Positions 15,293 through 17,554 of a DNA stretch of 17,554 nt are shown here, in pieces; position 1 is the first letter of the stretch, and each line of letters begins with the position of its first letter. The DNA is taken from NCBI GenBank assembly GCA_022566355.1, contig JADFJB010000100.1, positions 1 through 17,554 on the forward strand, given 5' to 3'. The notes beneath the pieces are model-generated. The model worked only from the letters and a program-made list of their open reading frames with translations. It searched no databases and was not told the origin of the DNA. This DNA comes from a candidate division KSB1 bacterium (GTDB lineage: Bacteria; Zhuqueibacterota; JdFR-76; DREG01). A program made the translations under genes and the position numbers.

Positions 15293-15658
15293 TTCGAGCC
15301 TTTAAAAATTGTTCAGAAATTCTATCGTATTTAATTTATTATGAAAGCTTTCAAAAATAAAGAAATACTTTCAGTAAATGGCAGAAAAATAGTGGTAAAA
15401 TGGTGGATGATTAGTATCACATGCCACAATAACTTCTACTATTCTTAACTACCTTAGGAAAACTCTTCATAGTTTAGCCTGTCCGTTACCGTGCAATTAA
15501 TGTAACACCAGCGGATACTAATTTTTAATAAAAATTGTGTCCCCTGTTCAAAAGAAAATGGCATAATAGTTGAACCTTTTCTCAACTAAGTAGCTCGGTG
15601 ATTATTGTTCATTGTTAGATTTGCCTCAATGATTTTTCATCGCTAATCGGAGAAAAAA
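15293..15658. other. Intergenic region between PIN relic and permease
   Basis: No gene I can support. A 35-codon + strand ORF at 15341-15448 (MKAFKNKEILSVN...) and a 17-codon minus-strand ORF start from ATG but have no recognisable family. A 9-bp inverted pair (ATTAGTATC at 15410-15418, GATACTAAT at 15514-15522) and a 7-bp hairpin at 15567-15588 are present. The promoter of the permease should lie here; CATAAT at 15562-15567 is a possible -10 box without a well-spaced -35 box. Confidence 0.4.
15567..15588 (+). repeat. Small hairpin in the permease leader
   Basis: TAGTTGA (15567-15573) and TCAACTA (15582-15588) form a perfect 7-bp stem with an 8-nt loop, 70 nt before the permease start and directly after a CATAAT box. 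It could be an operator or a leader structure; no further support. Confidence 0.35.
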
Positions 15659-17554
15659 ATGTTCAAACATTATTGTATAATAGCCTTTCGTAATCTGTAC
15701 AAAAACAAAACCTATTCGATTATCAATGTATTCGGACTCGCCATCGGTATAGCTTGCTCCATCCTGGTTTTTTTGTATGTCCAGGATGAGCTGAGTTATG
15801 ATTCCTTCCACAATAATGCCGATCGAATATTTCGTGTGAACCTGGTGAGTAAAGCTCCGTCCGGGAAAGTTAAATATATGGCTGGGCAACCCTTGCCTTT
15901 AGCAAGAACATTGATGGCAACTTTCCCTGAGATAGAACATGTAACCCGATTTATAGAGGGAACTGCCGTCGTACGATCTTCAACGCATGATCCTAGCAAA
16001 GAGAAGGTTCTTTTTACCGACAGTGATGTTTTTCATATTTTTTCATTCCCATTATTGCAGGGCAGTACAGAAACAGCATTGGCAGAGAAGAATGATATTG
16101 TGATCAGTGAGGCCATGGCTCAGAGGTTTTTTGGCGATGAGGTACCCTTGGGCAGAATCCTTACTCTAAACTTTGGCAGCAGTATACAGGATTTCATCGT
16201 CTCCGGTGTTGCCAGTAAGATTCCGGCAAACTCCAGTATCCAATTCGATTTTCTAATACGTTTTGAGCATTCACCCAATTTTAATAAACTGTCTACCTCC
16301 TGGAATGCTTGGTCGGCTATAACCTATATTAAAATTGCCGATTCAGCTCGCCAAATTGATCTTCAGGACAAATTAAAGTTATTTACCAAAAATAACTATG
16401 TAGATATGATTCGAACCTGGCAAATCCTGGGTTGGATTAATGAAGACGAAGACGCATTAAAGTTACAGCTTCAACCTTTACAGTCTGTTCACCTTGATCC
16501 TACTGTAGAAGGAGGATTATTAACTGCAAGCAGTCCGGTTTATGCCTATATTTTAACCGGTATCGGGTTCATTGTTCTACTCATAGCTTGTATCAACTTT
16601 ACAACTCTATCAATAGGACGGGCAGAAAGCCGAACTATGGAGGTCGGTTTACGAAAGACCTTGGGTGCCATAAAAACACAACTCATGAGGCAATTTTGGG
16701 GCGAAGCGCTACTCTTCAGTCTTCTTGCACTTTTGACCGGCATTATGTTAGTCGAGGTTTTTTTGCCTGTTTTCAATACACTTGCAAACAAGTCTTTATC
16801 CATCGATTACCTTAGTGGATGGCAAACACCTGTCGTGTTTCTAGCCCTGGTTTTATTTACAAGCATGACTGCGGGTGGCTATCCTGCTCTTTTCCTTTCC
16901 CAATATAAACCTGTTGATTCTTTAAAAAACAGAAACTTATTTCGTGGAAGATTCAATTTAAACCGCAGCTTGATCGTTGTACAATTTACCCTGTCTGTGT
17001 TGTTAATCATCTGTACAATGGTAATGTCAGATCAAATAAGTTGGCTTAAATCCCGCAATCCAGGCTTTGACAAAGAACAGGTTGTCGTTATCCCGACGAA
17101 TACTAAAGATCAGGCCGGTGAAAAGCTTTTGCGTCTTTACAAAGAAGAGCTAAAGGGGCAGAAGAACATAATCGCTATTACCGGTAATTCTGATGGGTTT
17201 AACAAAGAACCTGGTTGGGTTTCCTATGGCAGCCAGGATGGAACGAACTGGAAAGTGAATGTCATGAGAGTCGATGAAGATTTTGTAAAGACTTTTGATA
17301 TGGAAATTCTACAAGGGAGAGACTTTTCAAAAGAGATTGTCTCAGATGCGACGAGTGCAATTGTTGTTAATGAAGCGCTTGTTAAAGAGTTTGATTGGCA
17401 GAATCCGGTTGGCCAGGTATTTAAGAACTTCAATTTGCTCAACCTGAAAGAACCTGAAATAATTGGAGTCATAAAGGATTTTAATTATGCCTCTTTGCAT
17501 GAAAATGTCAAACCGCTAGCCATGGTTCTTGAACCTGATGAGGCGATTAAATAT
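15659..17554 (+). CDS. FtsX/MacB-type ABC transporter permease, 3' end outside window
   Basis: Large two-lobe permease common in Bacteroidota-like bacteria, normally about 800 residues; 632 are visible and the frame is open to the last base. ATG 15659 has GGAG six bases upstream. TM1 is near residues 20-42 (NVFGLAIGIACSILVFLYV), followed by a MacB_PCD periplasmic domain. The first FtsX core spans about 296-400 (IVLLIACINFTTLSIGRAES, then RTMEVGLRKTLGA). A fourth TM leads to GGYPALFLSQYKPVDSLKN. Around residue 435 the second half begins (RSLIVVQFTLSVLLIICTMV) with its own periplasmic domain. It has no ATPase domain; a partner is usually encoded nearby, perhaps beyond the right edge. It diverges in sequence and layout from the 412-residue permease on the other strand. 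Confidence 0.92.
   Translation, partial: MFKHYCIIAFRNLYKNKTYSIINVFGLAIGIACSILVFLYVQDELSYDSFHNNADRIFRVNLVSKAPSGKVKYMAGQPLPLARTLMATFPEIEHVTRFIEGTAVVRSSTHDPSKEKVLFTDSDVFHIFSFPLLQGSTETALAEKNDIVISEAMAQRFFGDEVPLGRILTLNFGSSIQDFIVSGVASKIPANSSIQFDFLIRFEHSPNFNKLSTSWNAWSAITYIKIADSARQIDLQDKLKLFTKNNYVDMIRTWQILGWINEDEDALKLQLQPLQSVHLDPTVEGGLLTASSPVYAYILTGIGFIVLLIACINFTTLSIGRAESRTMEVGLRKTLGAIKTQLMRQFWGEALLFSLLALLTGIMLVEVFLPVFNTLANKSLSIDYLSGWQTPVVFLALVLFTSMTAGGYPALFLSQYKPVDSLKNRNLFRGRFNLNRSLIVVQFTLSVLLIICTMVMSDQISWLKSRNPGFDKEQVVVIPTNTKDQAGEKLLRLYKEELKGQKNIIAITGNSDGFNKEPGWVSYGSQDGTNWKVNVMRVDEDFVKTFDMEILQGRDFSKEIVSDATSAIVVNEALVKEFDWQNPVGQVFKNFNLLNLKEPEIIGVIKDFNYASLHENVKPLAMVLEPDEAIKY

Noticed and set aside
15341-15448. 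35-codon + strand ORF MKAFKNKEILSVN... as a possible antitoxin for the PIN relic
   Set aside because: Wrong strand for a VapBC-type operon, no antitoxin motif and no ribosome site.
15410-15522. 9-bp inverted pair ATTAGTATC/GATACTAAT as ends of a small mobile element
   Set aside because: No target-site duplication, no transposase and short AT-rich arms; chance is the simpler explanation.
1-17554. CRISPR arrays, tRNA or rRNA genes
   Set aside because: No regularly spaced repeats, no tRNA-like cloverleaf with T-loop and no conserved rRNA stretches were noticed on either strand; done by eye only.

Overview
The window looks like chromosomal DNA of an AT-rich, Gram-negative bacterium of the Bacteroidota/Ignavibacteriota/Calditrichota/KSB1 kind. 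The reasons are a GWxTD-type protein carrying a carboxypeptidase-regulatory-like domain, FtsX-type permeases, several lipoprotein signal peptides, a TolC-type outer-membrane channel and weak Shine-Dalgarno sites. The phylum is inferred; no rRNA or other marker gene is present.

Left edge (1-2857): the 3' part of a group II intron on the + strand, visibly more GC-rich than its surroundings. It encodes an endonuclease-less reverse transcriptase and ends in a textbook 34-nt domain V with a CGC triad, which marks class C. It interrupts the 3' end of a minus-strand HNH endonuclease gene. The HNH gene has the boundaries of an integron gene cassette: GTTAGGC just before its start, and GCCTA cut by the intron at its end. 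This fits a IIC-attC intron sitting antisense in a cassette attC site. The integron integrase and the intron 5' end lie outside the window.

Centre (2858-11374, all minus strand): an export operon read right to left. It holds three consecutive HlyD/MacA-type lipoprotein adaptors, a MacB-type permease without an ATPase domain, a frameshifted exported protein, a TolC-family channel and a decayed lipoprotein gene. Spacing is tight, with a 4-nt overlap at one junction. A good sigma70-like promoter, a small inverted repeat and a strong hairpin lie in front of the first adaptor. No ATPase gene is in the cassette, so the pump must borrow one or work in an unusual way.

Upstream of the operon (11649-14405, minus) is a 918-aa secreted protein that fuses a carboxypeptidase-regulatory-like domain to a GWxTD-like module. 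Next, 14406-15658 is a gene-poor stretch with hairpins, palindromes and a chimeric gene relic: a frameshifted PIN-domain fragment joined in frame to the last ~70 codons of a cysteine synthase. From 15659 a second, unrelated FtsX/MacB-type permease runs on the + strand off the right edge.

Three genes (lipoprotein, exported protein, PIN fragment) carry frameshifts or stops. The large operon genes are intact. Either the small genes are decaying or the assembly has local indel errors.
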